A DNA stretch of 64,000 nt from Allomuricauda sp. (GTDB taxonomy: Bacteria; Bacteroidota; Bacteroidia; Flavobacteriales; Flavobacteriaceae): assembly GCA_030148335.1 (NCBI GenBank), contig JASBTQ010000034.1, positions 47,887-111,886 of the forward strand. Direction: 5' to 3'. Numbering within the stretch: the stretch's first letter is position 1; each line of letters opens with the position of its first letter. The translations under genes and the position numbers were made by a program. Under the pieces are notes generated by a model, which saw only the letters and a list, made by a program, of their open reading frames with translations, had not been told where the DNA came from and ran no database searches. Of the stretch, positions 1-7,164 are shown in pieces.

Positions 1-271
1 CGTCCACGTTCAAAAAGCGGGTGGTGCCCACCACGGTATTTGTTTTTTTGTCGATCACCGCAAAGGGAAGGGATTGCCCTGCACGTTGTTCGGAGAGGGC
101 CTTGTCCAAGTACTGGTCCACAGTGGCAGGAGAGGGCACGACGGTGTACCACAGTTCCCAAAGTTTACCGTCCGAAGTGGCGAACGCAAGGTCCACTTTG
201 TGGGATTTTTCCAAAGGTACGAGTTTTACCAGCTCTCCTTCCAGCACAACGGGATGTAACCAAGACTCCAT
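1..271 (-). CDS. GNAT-family acetyltransferase, N-terminal part (cut by window edge)
   Basis: The reverse strand reads from an ATG at 271 with no stop to the left edge, giving about 90 residues that start MESWLHPVVLEGELVKL. The opening (a ligand-side LxGxLVxLxPL strand) and the later strand VIDKKTNTVVGTTRF match the N-terminal half of RimJ/RimL-like (Acetyltransf_3) N-acetyltransferases, which transfer acetyl from acetyl-CoA to amine groups. The acetyl-CoA loop lies off the window, so the substrate cannot be guessed. A leftward terminator at 324-350 separates it from the gene to its right, so it probably has its own promoter in the short gap. Confidence 0.75.
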   Translation of the reverse strand, partial: MESWLHPVVLEGELVKLVPLEKSHKVDLAFATSDGKLWELWYTVVPSPATVDQYLDKALSEQRAGQSLPFAVIDKKTNTVVGTTRFLNVD

Positions 272-323
272 AAGTTGGGTTTTTGCCCCAAATATAGGCG
301 TTAATCGGTCCAAAACGACAAAC

Positions 324-350
324 AAAAAGGCCGGGAGTTTCCCCCCGACC
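324..350 (-). terminator. Rho-independent terminator for the 382-858 gene
   Basis: Read leftward, a GC-rich hairpin with arms GGTCGGG and CCCGGCC (one G-T pair) is followed by a run of five T. It lies just beyond the stop of the leftward gene at 382. Confidence 0.6.
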
Positions 351-381
351 CTCTTGTCAATCAAAAAAACAAAATTTGAAA

Positions 382-858
382 TCACCCAATTTCCCTGAAT
401 TCTTCCACAGAGAAAAAGTCTTGGTCTTTGTTTTCGATAGAGTAGATACCTTCCTTTACAAAGTATTTCACCGTCCGGTCATCCACTTTTATGGCAAAAC
501 CCTTATCGGTGGCGACCACGGAGAAATCGTCCGCGACGGACCTTTCGTATTTCAGCACCATATAGTGTTCGTATATTTTATCGTTGTTGGAATCCACTGC
601 AATGAGCTTGGTCACCAGTGCAGGTTGGGACTCACGGTCCTGATCCATCTTCTTTCTGTCACTTTTTTCAAAGGCCATGGGATAGTTTCGGTGTTCCAGC
701 ACCTTGACATTATAGGCCTTTTCCGTTCCGTTCTCTTCCAAGGAGAAGGTTTTGTGGATGGTCGCGTTCATTTGTCCTTGGCTTTTCGTCTGGGCTTGAC
801 TGTGGGTGCCTGCCCATATGATCAGGGACAGGGATAATAGTGTTGTCAGTGTTTTCAT
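382..858 (-). CDS. Exported protein of unknown function, 158 aa
   Basis: A clear signal peptide (MKTLTTLLSLSLIIWAGTHS, cleavage near AQA) is followed by a mature domain of about 135 residues rich in charged beta-strand-like segments, for example KVLEHRNYPMAFEKSDRK and VVATDKGFAIKVDDRTVKYF. There is no lipobox and no transmembrane segment after the signal, so it is probably periplasmic. I do not recognise the family. It is a single-gene unit with its own terminator; the Dps gene lies about 40 bp upstream on the same strand and could be co-transcribed. Confidence 0.7.
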   Translation of the reverse strand: MKTLTTLLSLSLIIWAGTHSQAQTKSQGQMNATIHKTFSLEENGTEKAYNVKVLEHRNYPMAFEKSDRKKMDQDRESQPALVTKLIAVDSNNDKIYEHYMVLKYERSVADDFSVVATDKGFAIKVDDRTVKYFVKEGIYSIENKDQDFFSVEEFREIG

Positions 859-900
859 GGGTATGTTTTTATAGTTATGGAATTCTTTTTCTTCGCTTTA

Positions 901-1395
901 TTATTTGAGGTATGAGGTGAACATCCAATTCCTCTTTTCCAGATGGGTGAGGAAATCGGTCAAAATCTGTTCCGTGACCACATCGCCGCTGTCCAAAGCG
1001 GCATTCACGCCATCCAGCATGTTGTTGTGCAGGGTTTCGTAGTCCTTCAGTACTTCCCTTACCATCTCAATGGCGGTGAGTTCCTTGGTGGGCTCTTTGA
1101 TCTGGGAAAGCTCCAAGGTCTTTTTCAGGGGGAACTTCGTCTTTACCCCAAAAGCACGGATACGCTCTGCCACAATGTCTATGTTTTCCTTGGCGGTGTT
1201 GTATTCGTTTTCGAACTCTTCGTGGAGTTCAAAAAATTCCGGCCCTTCAATGTTCCAGTGAAAGTTTCGCATCTTGTTGTAGAACACTTGGTAATTGGCC
1301 AAAAGGGTGTTCAAGGTCACCACGATCTCTGCGGTTTCCAGATAGGTAAATCCTAATTTCTTAAACGTCTTGTTTTTGCTGCTTACTGTTTCCAT
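901..1395 (-). CDS. dps: Dps-family DNA-binding ferritin-like protein
   Basis: A 164-aa protein of the Dps/ferritin-like four-helix family. The ferroxidase signature is visible as FHWNIEGPEFFELHEEFE (around residues 45-62), with further acidic positions in the NIDIVAERI helix. Dps proteins form dodecamers that oxidise and store iron with hydrogen peroxide and protect DNA in stationary or oxidative stress. The N-terminal tail (METVSSKNKTFKK) is lysine-rich, as is common where Dps binds DNA through the tail. It starts at an ATG. A perfect 8-bp stem-loop lies about 100 bp upstream at 1492-1511. Confidence 0.92.
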   Translation of the reverse strand: METVSSKNKTFKKLGFTYLETAEIVVTLNTLLANYQVFYNKMRNFHWNIEGPEFFELHEEFENEYNTAKENIDIVAERIRAFGVKTKFPLKKTLELSQIKEPTKELTAIEMVREVLKDYETLHNNMLDGVNAALDSGDVVTEQILTDFLTHLEKRNWMFTSYLK

Positions 1396-1491
1396 TTTGT
1401 TTTAATTTTTGATTTGACAATAATTCCATTCCGTGCGCAGAAGTGTACGATCCAAAGGACCGATTCGCTGTGCACTGGTTTTTCTTGGGAG

Positions 1492-1511
1492 ATGGGAAGA
1501 AAACTTCCCAT
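1492..1511. repeat. Perfect 8-bp stem-loop upstream of dps
   Basis: Arms ATGGGAAG and CTTCCCAT surround a loop AAAA. It sits in the 258-bp non-coding gap 1396-1653, upstream of dps, and has no T-run. It could be a 5'-UTR hairpin, an operator, or chance. Confidence 0.45.
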
Positions 1512-1653
1512 AAGGATTTTGGGTCAGTGTATTGACCTAGAACACAGATTTCTTGAAGTGGTTTCTTGTGCAATCCATACTATCAATATACAGATATATA
1601 TCAGAAAATCAAGTATTTAACAGGATTTAACACTTTTCTGGAAAAGGCGTTCC

Positions 1654-2004
1654 TCAAGAATTTTCCGCATTCTGGACAATGAACCCCTTGCAGAGGGAGA
1701 GGTACATATCCGGCGAGATATCGGTGACATATTCCTTCTCGGCATTGAAGACTTTTTGGGGTTCCCGGTTCATGGCGTCGTGCTCTTGGATATAGATGAC
1801 GTCCAGTTTGTCGTACATCCGTTTTCCGAGACTGAACCTTCTTACCACAGTATATTTATTGATGCTGCGAATGGGCATACTGTTGTTGTTTGGGGTCACT
1901 TTGTAGGACACCGAAAAGGGGAGGAGGGTCACATTTTGGGCACCTACATACGTTATGGAGCAAACACCGATTAAGTTTTTTAGAAAGATTGGATTTTGAT
2001 ACTT
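1654..2004 (-). pseudogene. Remnant of an exported protein, start codon lost
   Basis: Reading leftward, the frame is open from the stop at 2005-2007 to 1654. It encodes a typical signal-peptide core and cleavage region (NLIGVCSITYVGAQ) followed by about 90 mature residues (NVTLLPFSVSYKV...). No ATG, GTG or TTG precedes the signal core; the first usable codon is a GTG at 1932, which would delete the signal peptide. I read this as a secreted-protein gene whose first codons were removed. The breakpoint lies where the rightward frame at 1989 also begins. No family recognised. Confidence 0.5.
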
Positions 2005-2282
2005 TTAATGAAGTGTCCAGAAACAGAAAAATTTTATATAGAATAATTGCTGCATTGCTCATTCTTAAGGGCGTTGCAATTGCTATTTTTCTTATCCCGG
2101 GCCTTATACCCCTTATTAAAAGGACGCCTTATCAATTGCTCCATCCTGAAGTACGTGTCAGAAATGCCCTAAGCCTTGATTGGTTTTGGCAATCCATTGG
2201 TTGGTTTATAACTTATATGATTTTTAGAATAGGGAAATCATTCTACAAAGACAGCCAAAAACCTTCCAGTACCAGTAAATAA
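1989..2282 (+). pseudogene. Small two-helix membrane protein, probably 5'-truncated
   Basis: The rightward frame encodes two hydrophobic segments, KILYRIIAALLILKGVAIAI followed by FLIPGLIPLI, and later WFWQSIGWFITYMIF, then a polar tail ending KPSSTSK. The earliest plausible start is a TTG at 1989; the frame upstream of that reads through the antisense of the secreted-protein remnant. It is either a 97-aa protein with a TTG start or a gene that lost its 5' end at the same junction as its left neighbour. Function unknown. Confidence 0.4.
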
Positions 2283-2365
2283 ATCAGTCTTGACATAGTA
2301 AATCAGCGAAAATATGTCCAAAAATTTGGATCCGTCTGGTATATTACATAGATTTGATAAATGAA

Positions 2366-2399
2366 AAAAGGAGCCAGTTCTGACGCCAACTCCTTTTCC
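2366..2399 (+). terminator. Possible terminator after the membrane-protein remnant
   Basis: Inverted arms AAAAGGAG and CTCCTTTT lie 16 bp apart, the right arm ending in T4. This is a weak hairpin about 85 bp after the stop at 2282. The rest of the gap 2283-2522 holds no convincing gene. Confidence 0.35.
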
Positions 2400-2522
2400 G
2401 ACGGTAATTCTTCAAAGCCCTATCCTAATGAGAGACGGCACACTTTGATTTTCTCGTCTGTTGAAGTGCTGTGAGCAATGTACAGATAATATCTGGGCCT
2501 ATCTCCAAAGCACAACCGTATT

Positions 2523-3029
2523 TTAGCCCCATTTAGTGGGGCTTTTTTTGTATGTAAAAGGCCTATATTTTTGCCTTATTCCCATATTTGAATCCAACCA
2601 TTTTTTATATCCCCAAACAAAGCCATGTGCCAAGTTCGATATTTTTATTTTGATCAGCCCCTTGACTTTATTGTTCTTGTAGGCATCTGAGATGACAACA
2701 GATACTCGTCTTTTGAGACTGTCTACATTTTTTTGGGGGTAATATGGTAATAATAGTTCTGCCATTTCGGTATTCCCCAAAAATCTATCATGCTTATCCA
2801 ATAAATAGAGTATTTGACTTAGCCATGTTTTGTCTTTTGGGAAACCATCTTCTTCCAAAGAAGAGGTGTTCGTTCCGTCATCTATTTTTGAGTTAAAAAA
2901 CATGTAATGGTTAAAGTCAAGTTCGGGATCGATTTTGGAATATTCATCAATGAGGGAATCCACAAGCTCAAGCCTTTTTTCAAGCCTTTTGCGTTCCCGT
3001 TTTAAATTTTCCAAATCAACTAATGACAT
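2523..3029 (-). CDS. Uncharacterised protein with N-terminal coiled coil, 168 aa
   Basis: I chose the ATG at 3029; a longer reading from a TTG at 3050 is possible. Residues 1-35 (MSLVDLENLKRERKRLEKRL...) are heptad-like and strongly charged, predicting a coiled coil. The middle (about 75-130: TWLSQILYLLDKHDRFLGNT then RRVSVVISDAYKNNKV) has the helix pattern of a winged-helix domain, and the C-terminus contains HGFVWGYKKW. This resembles small flavobacterial DNA-binding or toxin-locus proteins, but I do not recognise a named family. The last codons come from the terminator hairpin at 2525-2549, so the original C-terminus may have been replaced. Confidence 0.6.
   Translation of the reverse strand: MSLVDLENLKRERKRLEKRLELVDSLIDEYSKIDPELDFNHYMFFNSKIDDGTNTSSLEEDGFPKDKTWLSQILYLLDKHDRFLGNTEMAELLLPYYPQKNVDSLKRRVSVVISDAYKNNKVKGLIKIKISNLAHGFVWGYKKWLDSNMGIRQKYRPFTYKKSPTKWG
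2525..2549 (+). terminator. Rightward terminator overlapping the end of the leftward gene
   Basis: Arms AGCCCC and GGGGCT with a 7-base loop, then seven T on the plus strand: a canonical rho-independent terminator pointing right. It lies inside the last eight codons and stop of the leftward gene 2523-3029. No strong rightward gene ends here, so either the weak transcript from 1989 or a non-coding RNA is its client. Confidence 0.6.
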
Positions 3030-3419
3030 ATAAAATTTTATTTGTATCAAAAATGATCAGAAAAACAATAGACATGAGATTTAGTATCTATAAGTTATCA
3101 ACTATTAATTAACATTCATTATGGTAATGCTTTTTATCCTTTTAAAATCATAAGCTACATATAATAAATTAATTACTAATTGACTTGTATTTTCTGGATG
3201 CTTGAAAAGTTTTTTATTATATCAAGTATATGATCTTTTTAAAATTACCAATCAAATTTTATTGAAGGAAGCCAAAAATCACTTCCAATCATTTACATCC
3301 GTTTACAAACGAAAGCAAATAGTTCAATACCGATTGGCCCATTTTCCTGCCCCTAAGTTTGCCTCGTCGGACAATGAAGTTCGATGGTATTGACTGTTTA
3401 ACGCTTAAATCACATCAAA
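3030..3419. other. AT-rich intergenic region, 390 bp
   Basis: Very AT-rich. No frame in it has convincing coding character; the longest rightward frame (3202-3393) is low-complexity and lysine-rich and I leave it out. The only functional signal I see is the ssb promoter near its right end. Confidence 0.6.
3334..3361 (+). promoter_or_regulatory. Bacteroidota-type promoter for the ssb-like gene
   Basis: TTG at 3334-3336, a 17-bp spacer, then TAAGTTTG at 3354-3361, matching the known -33 TTG / -7 TAnnTTTG consensus of this phylum. Transcription would begin near 3367, giving a leader of about 53 nt. Confidence 0.6.
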
Positions 3420-3752
3420 ATGAATTCACTGAAAAACAAAGTACAGTTGATTGGACACTTGGGCAGCGACCCGGAAATCATCACCTTGGAGAATGGGGGC
3501 AAATTGGCCAAGTTTTCCCTGGCCACCAACGAGACCTATAAAAATGCGGAGGGCGAAAAGGTGACGGACACCCAATGGCACAATATCGTGGCCTGGGGCA
3601 AAATGGCGGAGATTGCCGAAAATTACCTAGCCAAGGGCAAGGAGATCATGGTGGAGGGCAAACTGATGTCCCGCTCCTACGAGACCAAGGAAGGCGAAAA
3701 GAGGTACATCACCGAAATCAAGTGCAACGAGCTCTTGATGTTGGGGAAATAA
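3420..3752 (+). CDS. ssb: Short single-stranded DNA-binding protein
   Basis: 110 aa, all of it the SSB OB-fold: KVQLIGHLGSDPEI near the start, KFSLATNE, then WHNIVAWGKMAEIAENYLAKG and the strand IMVEGKLMSRSYE. It binds single-stranded DNA. The usual C-terminal linker and acidic DDDIPF-like tip, which recruits repair and replication proteins, is absent; the protein ends LLMLGK straight after the OB fold. It is therefore probably a secondary paralog rather than the main replication SSB. It has its own promoter and a strong terminator (3774-3796). Confidence 0.93.
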   Translation: MNSLKNKVQLIGHLGSDPEIITLENGGKLAKFSLATNETYKNAEGEKVTDTQWHNIVAWGKMAEIAENYLAKGKEIMVEGKLMSRSYETKEGEKRYITEIKCNELLMLGK

Positions 3753-3773
3753 TACGGACTGCAATCAAAAATG

Positions 3774-3796
3774 AAGGGGCAATTTTGCCCCTTTTT
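3774..3796 (+). terminator. Terminator of the ssb-like gene
   Basis: Perfect 9-bp arms AAGGGGCAA and TTGCCCCTT with a 2-base gap, followed by T5. Confidence 0.85.
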
Positions 3797-3897
3797 GCAT
3801 GGTCCCAATTAGGGTAAAACCATTTTTGGTTGTTATAGAACTGAATCCCGACTTATCCCGTATATAGGATAAGGACACTGATTAAAACGTTTACGCT

Positions 3898-4341
3898 ATG
3901 AAACACATCGGAATTTTTATAACACTTTTCGCCCTGACATTTTCAACCGCAATGTCCGCCCAGGAAAAGGAAACACAGAACACGGAACAGGACAAGGATT
4001 CCTATTACGAACAACGGGCCAAGGAAGATGCCGAATACGAACAGGCATTGGCGATGCGCAACGAGGAGGATGAGAAGGATTTTTGGAAAGACCAGGACCA
4101 ATACGAGAAAGACCTCAGGAAGCGTGATAAAAAAGCCTACAAGGCCTATATGAAAGGAAAGAGGGACGCTTATGCAGAACACGGAGCCCATTGTGACCAC
4201 CACTGCGACCACAGCCATCACTATCACCGCCAGGCCCAAATGTACTTTACCTATCACGAGTACCATTACCCCCGAAGGAGCACTGTTGTGCAGACCGGGG
4301 TCAGAGTGGCCACTCCAAGAGTTGGACTTAGTATCTTTTAG
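3898..4341 (+). CDS. Exported acidic/basic helical protein with a His-Cys cluster
   Basis: A signal peptide (MKHIGIFITLFALTFSTAMS, cleavage after AQ) is followed by about 70 residues of very charged helix rich in Glu, Lys, Asp and Tyr (residues 25-95). Then comes a metal-binding-like cluster HCDHHCDHSHHYH around residues 101-113, and a short Tyr/Arg/Val-rich tail. The cluster suggests periplasmic binding of zinc, copper or nickel; this is inferred from composition only. No named family. It is monocistronic, ending in a bidirectional terminator. Confidence 0.75.
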   Translation: MKHIGIFITLFALTFSTAMSAQEKETQNTEQDKDSYYEQRAKEDAEYEQALAMRNEEDEKDFWKDQDQYEKDLRKRDKKAYKAYMKGKRDAYAEHGAHCDHHCDHSHHYHRQAQMYFTYHEYHYPRRSTVVQTGVRVATPRVGLSIF

Positions 4342-4362
4342 TTTGAATTAGTTGGTTAATAA

Positions 4363-4391
4363 AAAACGCCCCAATTTATTGGGGCGTTTTT
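4363..4391. terminator. Bidirectional terminator
   Basis: 12-bp arms AAAACGCCCCAA and TTGGGGCGTTTT around a 4-base loop, with A- and T-runs on both sides. It serves the converging genes 3898-4341 and 4411-5964. Confidence 0.9.
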
Positions 4392-4410
4392 GTTTTAGGG
4401 TTTAATGGAC

Positions 4411-5964
4411 TTAGTCCAAACCTCCTTTTCGTTCGGGTGAACGGGGAGTGGGCCATTCCAACTGTTCCCCTGTCCGGTTGCTGATGGGAAGTACCGCCTT
4501 TGTGCGCGAGGTTTTCTCTGGGTGCTCGCTGGCCATATACGCAAGGATGGCCGTAAGGATGGCGTTGTTCCTCACATCGTCAAAAATGATTTTATCATAG
4601 GTATCGCGATTCGTATGCCAAGTGTAGTTCCAATAGGACCAGTTCAGTGAACTCAAGCTAAAGGCAGGGGCCCCGGCCGCTTGGAACGAAGCATAATCGG
4701 AACCGCCACGGGCAGGTGTGCCAGGAAACGTGGTCTCTATTTCATCCGTGATTTCCTCGGGAACGGCATGTAGCCATTTGCCCAAATAATCATAGGCATC
4801 CAAGAATCCACCTCCTGAAATGCTCACTACCCTTCCTGTACCGTTATCTTGGTTGAAAAGTGCCTGTACACCGTCCACAATCTCAGGATGGTCTTCCACA
4901 AAGGCCCTGGAACCGTTGAGTCCCTGTTCCTCACTGCCCCAATGTCCGACCAAGATGGTGCGCTTGGGATTGGGATAGACTTTTTTGAGGATGCGCATGG
5001 CCTCCATCATCACCAAAGTTCCTGTTCCGTTGTCGGTGGCACCCGTACCTCCGTCCCAAGAATCAAAGTGGGCAGATAGAATCACATATTCGTTGGGTTT
5101 TTCGGAACCTTTGATCTCGGCAATGGTGTTGAAAGTGGGCATGGCACCTAGATCCTTGGACTCGGCAACAATGTGCAACTGTGGTTTTTGGCCAGACTCC
5201 ACCAATCGGTAGAGCATGCCGTAATCTTCCAATTCCAGATCCACTGTGGGGATGGTTTTGGTGTAGGCACCAAAAATCTTGTTCACCCCAAAACCTTGTG
5301 ACCAGTAGGAAGCGACAATGCCCGCAGCACCTGCTTCTTCCAACGTACCGGGCAAGGACCGGGTGTTGTGTCCCATGTTCTTCATGTTTTCGTTCCAAGC
5401 CTTGGTCTGCTCTTCACGCTCTTCTTTCATACGCGCAAAGGACTTTTCGGTGGCAAATTCCTCCCAATTGTAATCGGGTCTGCCTGTGGGCTGCATCATG
5501 GAGATCATGACCAGTTTTCCCTTCACATTGGGCAACCATCGTACAAATTCCATGGAATCCTTTACCATGGGCAACACCACCAACTCGGCAGTGATGCCTT
5601 TTTTGGGCGTTGCAGGGCTCCAGGCCAATTGTGTACCGCGAAGGCTCTGCACCCTGGGGGAGACCATATCGATATGGGAAATACCGCGTTCCCAACCTTT
5701 CCATTCGCCCCATTGTTCGTTGCGGGCCGTGATTCCCCAGCCGGCATATTTGGCGACCGCCCAATCGTGGGCCTTCTTCATTTGGGGCGTTCCTACCAAT
5801 CGGGGACCGATACCATCCATAAGTTCGTGGCCAAGTGCCTCGAGCTGTGAGTTTTCATTGGCCTCTTTGATGATGGCCTTGACAACAGGATCTTGTTCCT
5901 GGGCCAAAAGAAATACGCTGTTGGCCAGCAGCAATGCAATGAGCAGAGCAGTTTTTCGTATCAT
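4411..5964 (-). CDS. Secreted M28-family zinc aminopeptidase/carboxypeptidase-like
   Basis: 517 aa with a signal peptide (MIRKTALLIALLLANSVFLL, then AQEQ). A PA-like insert occupies roughly residues 120-240, before the metallopeptidase core. The M28 zinc-site motifs are present in order: AHFDSWDGGTGATDNGTG (about 297-314; H and D ligands), WGSEEQGLNGS (catalytic Glu and ligand Glu), NQDNGTGRV (Asp), and WHTNRDTYD (His). The set is complete, so an active exopeptidase outside the cytoplasm is likely. It has no T9SS sorting domain, so it probably stays in the periplasm. Substrate unknown. Confidence 0.9.
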   Translation of the reverse strand: MIRKTALLIALLLANSVFLLAQEQDPVVKAIIKEANENSQLEALGHELMDGIGPRLVGTPQMKKAHDWAVAKYAGWGITARNEQWGEWKGWERGISHIDMVSPRVQSLRGTQLAWSPATPKKGITAELVVLPMVKDSMEFVRWLPNVKGKLVMISMMQPTGRPDYNWEEFATEKSFARMKEEREEQTKAWNENMKNMGHNTRSLPGTLEEAGAAGIVASYWSQGFGVNKIFGAYTKTIPTVDLELEDYGMLYRLVESGQKPQLHIVAESKDLGAMPTFNTIAEIKGSEKPNEYVILSAHFDSWDGGTGATDNGTGTLVMMEAMRILKKVYPNPKRTILVGHWGSEEQGLNGSRAFVEDHPEIVDGVQALFNQDNGTGRVVSISGGGFLDAYDYLGKWLHAVPEEITDEIETTFPGTPARGGSDYASFQAAGAPAFSLSSLNWSYWNYTWHTNRDTYDKIIFDDVRNNAILTAILAYMASEHPEKTSRTKAVLPISNRTGEQLEWPTPRSPERKGGLD

Positions 5965-6055
5965 AGTTGATTTAATTTGTCCTAAAAATAGAACAATAAA
6001 AGCAGGTGTGGAAACACTGGCGGCAGGGTAGGGGAAAACAAATAAAGGAAAAGGG

Positions 6056-6217
6056 CTAGGCCACCTTTTTCAGAAGGTCGAAGCAAGGGCATTTGGAGCA
6101 ACGCTTGCTTTCTTTTTTCTTGTATTTTTCACAGCATTTTGACTTTAGATTGCCATGGGAGGACAATTCTTTCAGCAATGCCTTTTTGAGTTTCTTTTTT
6201 TCCTTCTTCTTTCCCAT
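6056..6217 (-). CDS. Small lysine- and cysteine-rich protein, 53 aa
   Basis: The frame runs from an ATG at 6217 to a TAG at 6056. The protein opens MGKKKEKKKLKKALLKEL and has two CC/CxxC-like clusters: LKSKCCEKYKKK and SKRCSKCPCFDLL. About a third of its residues are lysine, and four or five cysteines are spaced as in a small zinc ribbon or knuckle. It is almost certainly cytoplasmic. It looks like a short flavobacterial orphan family with a probable zinc- or nucleic-acid-binding role (inference). It stands alone between the M28 peptidase and the PAP2 gene. Confidence 0.7.
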   Translation of the reverse strand: MGKKKEKKKLKKALLKELSSHGNLKSKCCEKYKKKESKRCSKCPCFDLLKKVA

Positions 6218-6295
6218 ATTGCATATAGAGAAGGCAAAACTAATTATTTTAATTCAATCTAAATAAGAAATTAACACTAAAGTGTTAAGGGTGAA

Positions 6296-7135
6296 TCAAA
6301 AGTGGAGAGAGACCCCCATGGTATTGGGTCCAAAAGATAGGTTCCAACTCACTTGTTTTGGATTGTCGTTGTACTTCTCGTCATATTTCGAATCCAAATA
6401 CCGATCAATGGATTCCACAATGAAAATGCTCAGCACCGTACTGAAGGCCACATCGGAGATCCAATGGAAATCATCCATCACCCGCACCATACCGGGCACC
6501 AGACCAACGGCGTAGATACCTCCCTTTACCCAGGGGTTCTTGAACTGTTTGGCAATGGCATAGGCGTTGCTGAAGGCCAACATGGCATGCCCAGAGGGAA
6601 AGGAGTCGTAATCATAGACGCGATCGAAATGCAAGGGGTCGAAGGTATCGGAACTCTCGCCACTTTTGGGCCTGGCCCGCCCAATGATGCGTTTGCTCAC
6701 TTGCTGAAAAAACCCGCCCGCAGTTGCTGATGAGATCAACAACACCCCGGTCCGCCTCAACTTCTCATTCTTGGTGAACAGGCCCGCCAAATAGACCCCG
6801 CCGGTAAGCATATAGTTGTTCTCGGGACTGCCGTATTCGTGTCCGTAGTCCATCACCACATCGGGAATATCCTGCCTGAAACCATTTTTCCAGTCGTTCA
6901 GTTCATCGTCCACCGTAAATAGGAACAGGGTGCCCGCGGTCAAATAGCCAAAGTTGGCCCAATCGTTCCCTATCCAATGAAAAGGCCGGGAATAGGCATA
7001 ACCCACACCCCCGAACATGTTGCCCACATCATAGGTGAAGTGGTTCCACATATTCTTTTCTTTTTCCGGGGTCTCTTCCTGTCCAAAAACAGGACAAATC
7101 AGTAGGGATGCAAATAGAAGAACAGTTGCTTTCAT
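6296..7135 (-). CDS. PAP2-superfamily phosphatase, exported/membrane
   Basis: I use the ATG at 7135 because it begins a signal peptide (MKATVLLFASLLICPVFGQE); the frame stays open for nine more codons upstream. The PAP2 motifs are present in order: KRIIGRARP (KX6RP), PSGHAML, and RVMDDFHWISDV (SRX5HX3D-like, with R, H and D retained). Such enzymes remove phosphate from lipid phosphates such as phosphatidic acid or undecaprenyl diphosphate. Several hydrophobic helices follow the usual layout. It lies 29 bp after the deacetylase-like gene and is probably the last gene of the tex operon. Confidence 0.88.
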   Translation of the reverse strand: MKATVLLFASLLICPVFGQEETPEKEKNMWNHFTYDVGNMFGGVGYAYSRPFHWIGNDWANFGYLTAGTLFLFTVDDELNDWKNGFRQDIPDVVMDYGHEYGSPENNYMLTGGVYLAGLFTKNEKLRRTGVLLISSATAGGFFQQVSKRIIGRARPKSGESSDTFDPLHFDRVYDYDSFPSGHAMLAFSNAYAIAKQFKNPWVKGGIYAVGLVPGMVRVMDDFHWISDVAFSTVLSIFIVESIDRYLDSKYDEKYNDNPKQVSWNLSFGPNTMGVSLHF

Positions 7136-7164
7136 GAGGTTGAATAAAAGAACAGTCGGCAAAA

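Noticed and set aside
1521..1540. Dyad GGTCA-GTGTAT-TGACC as an operator
   Set aside because: Only 5-bp arms and no nearby promoter match; too likely by chance.
1361..1573. Leftward 70-codon frame over the dps start region
   Set aside because: It overlaps the dps N-terminus in another frame and contains the hairpin; no coding character.
1890..1988. Coding extension upstream of the 1989 membrane-protein frame
   Set aside because: This part is antisense to the exported-protein remnant and has shadow composition.
3202..3393. Rightward 63-codon frame before ssb
   Set aside because: Low-complexity, no family, and it runs across the ssb promoter; treated as chance in AT-rich DNA.
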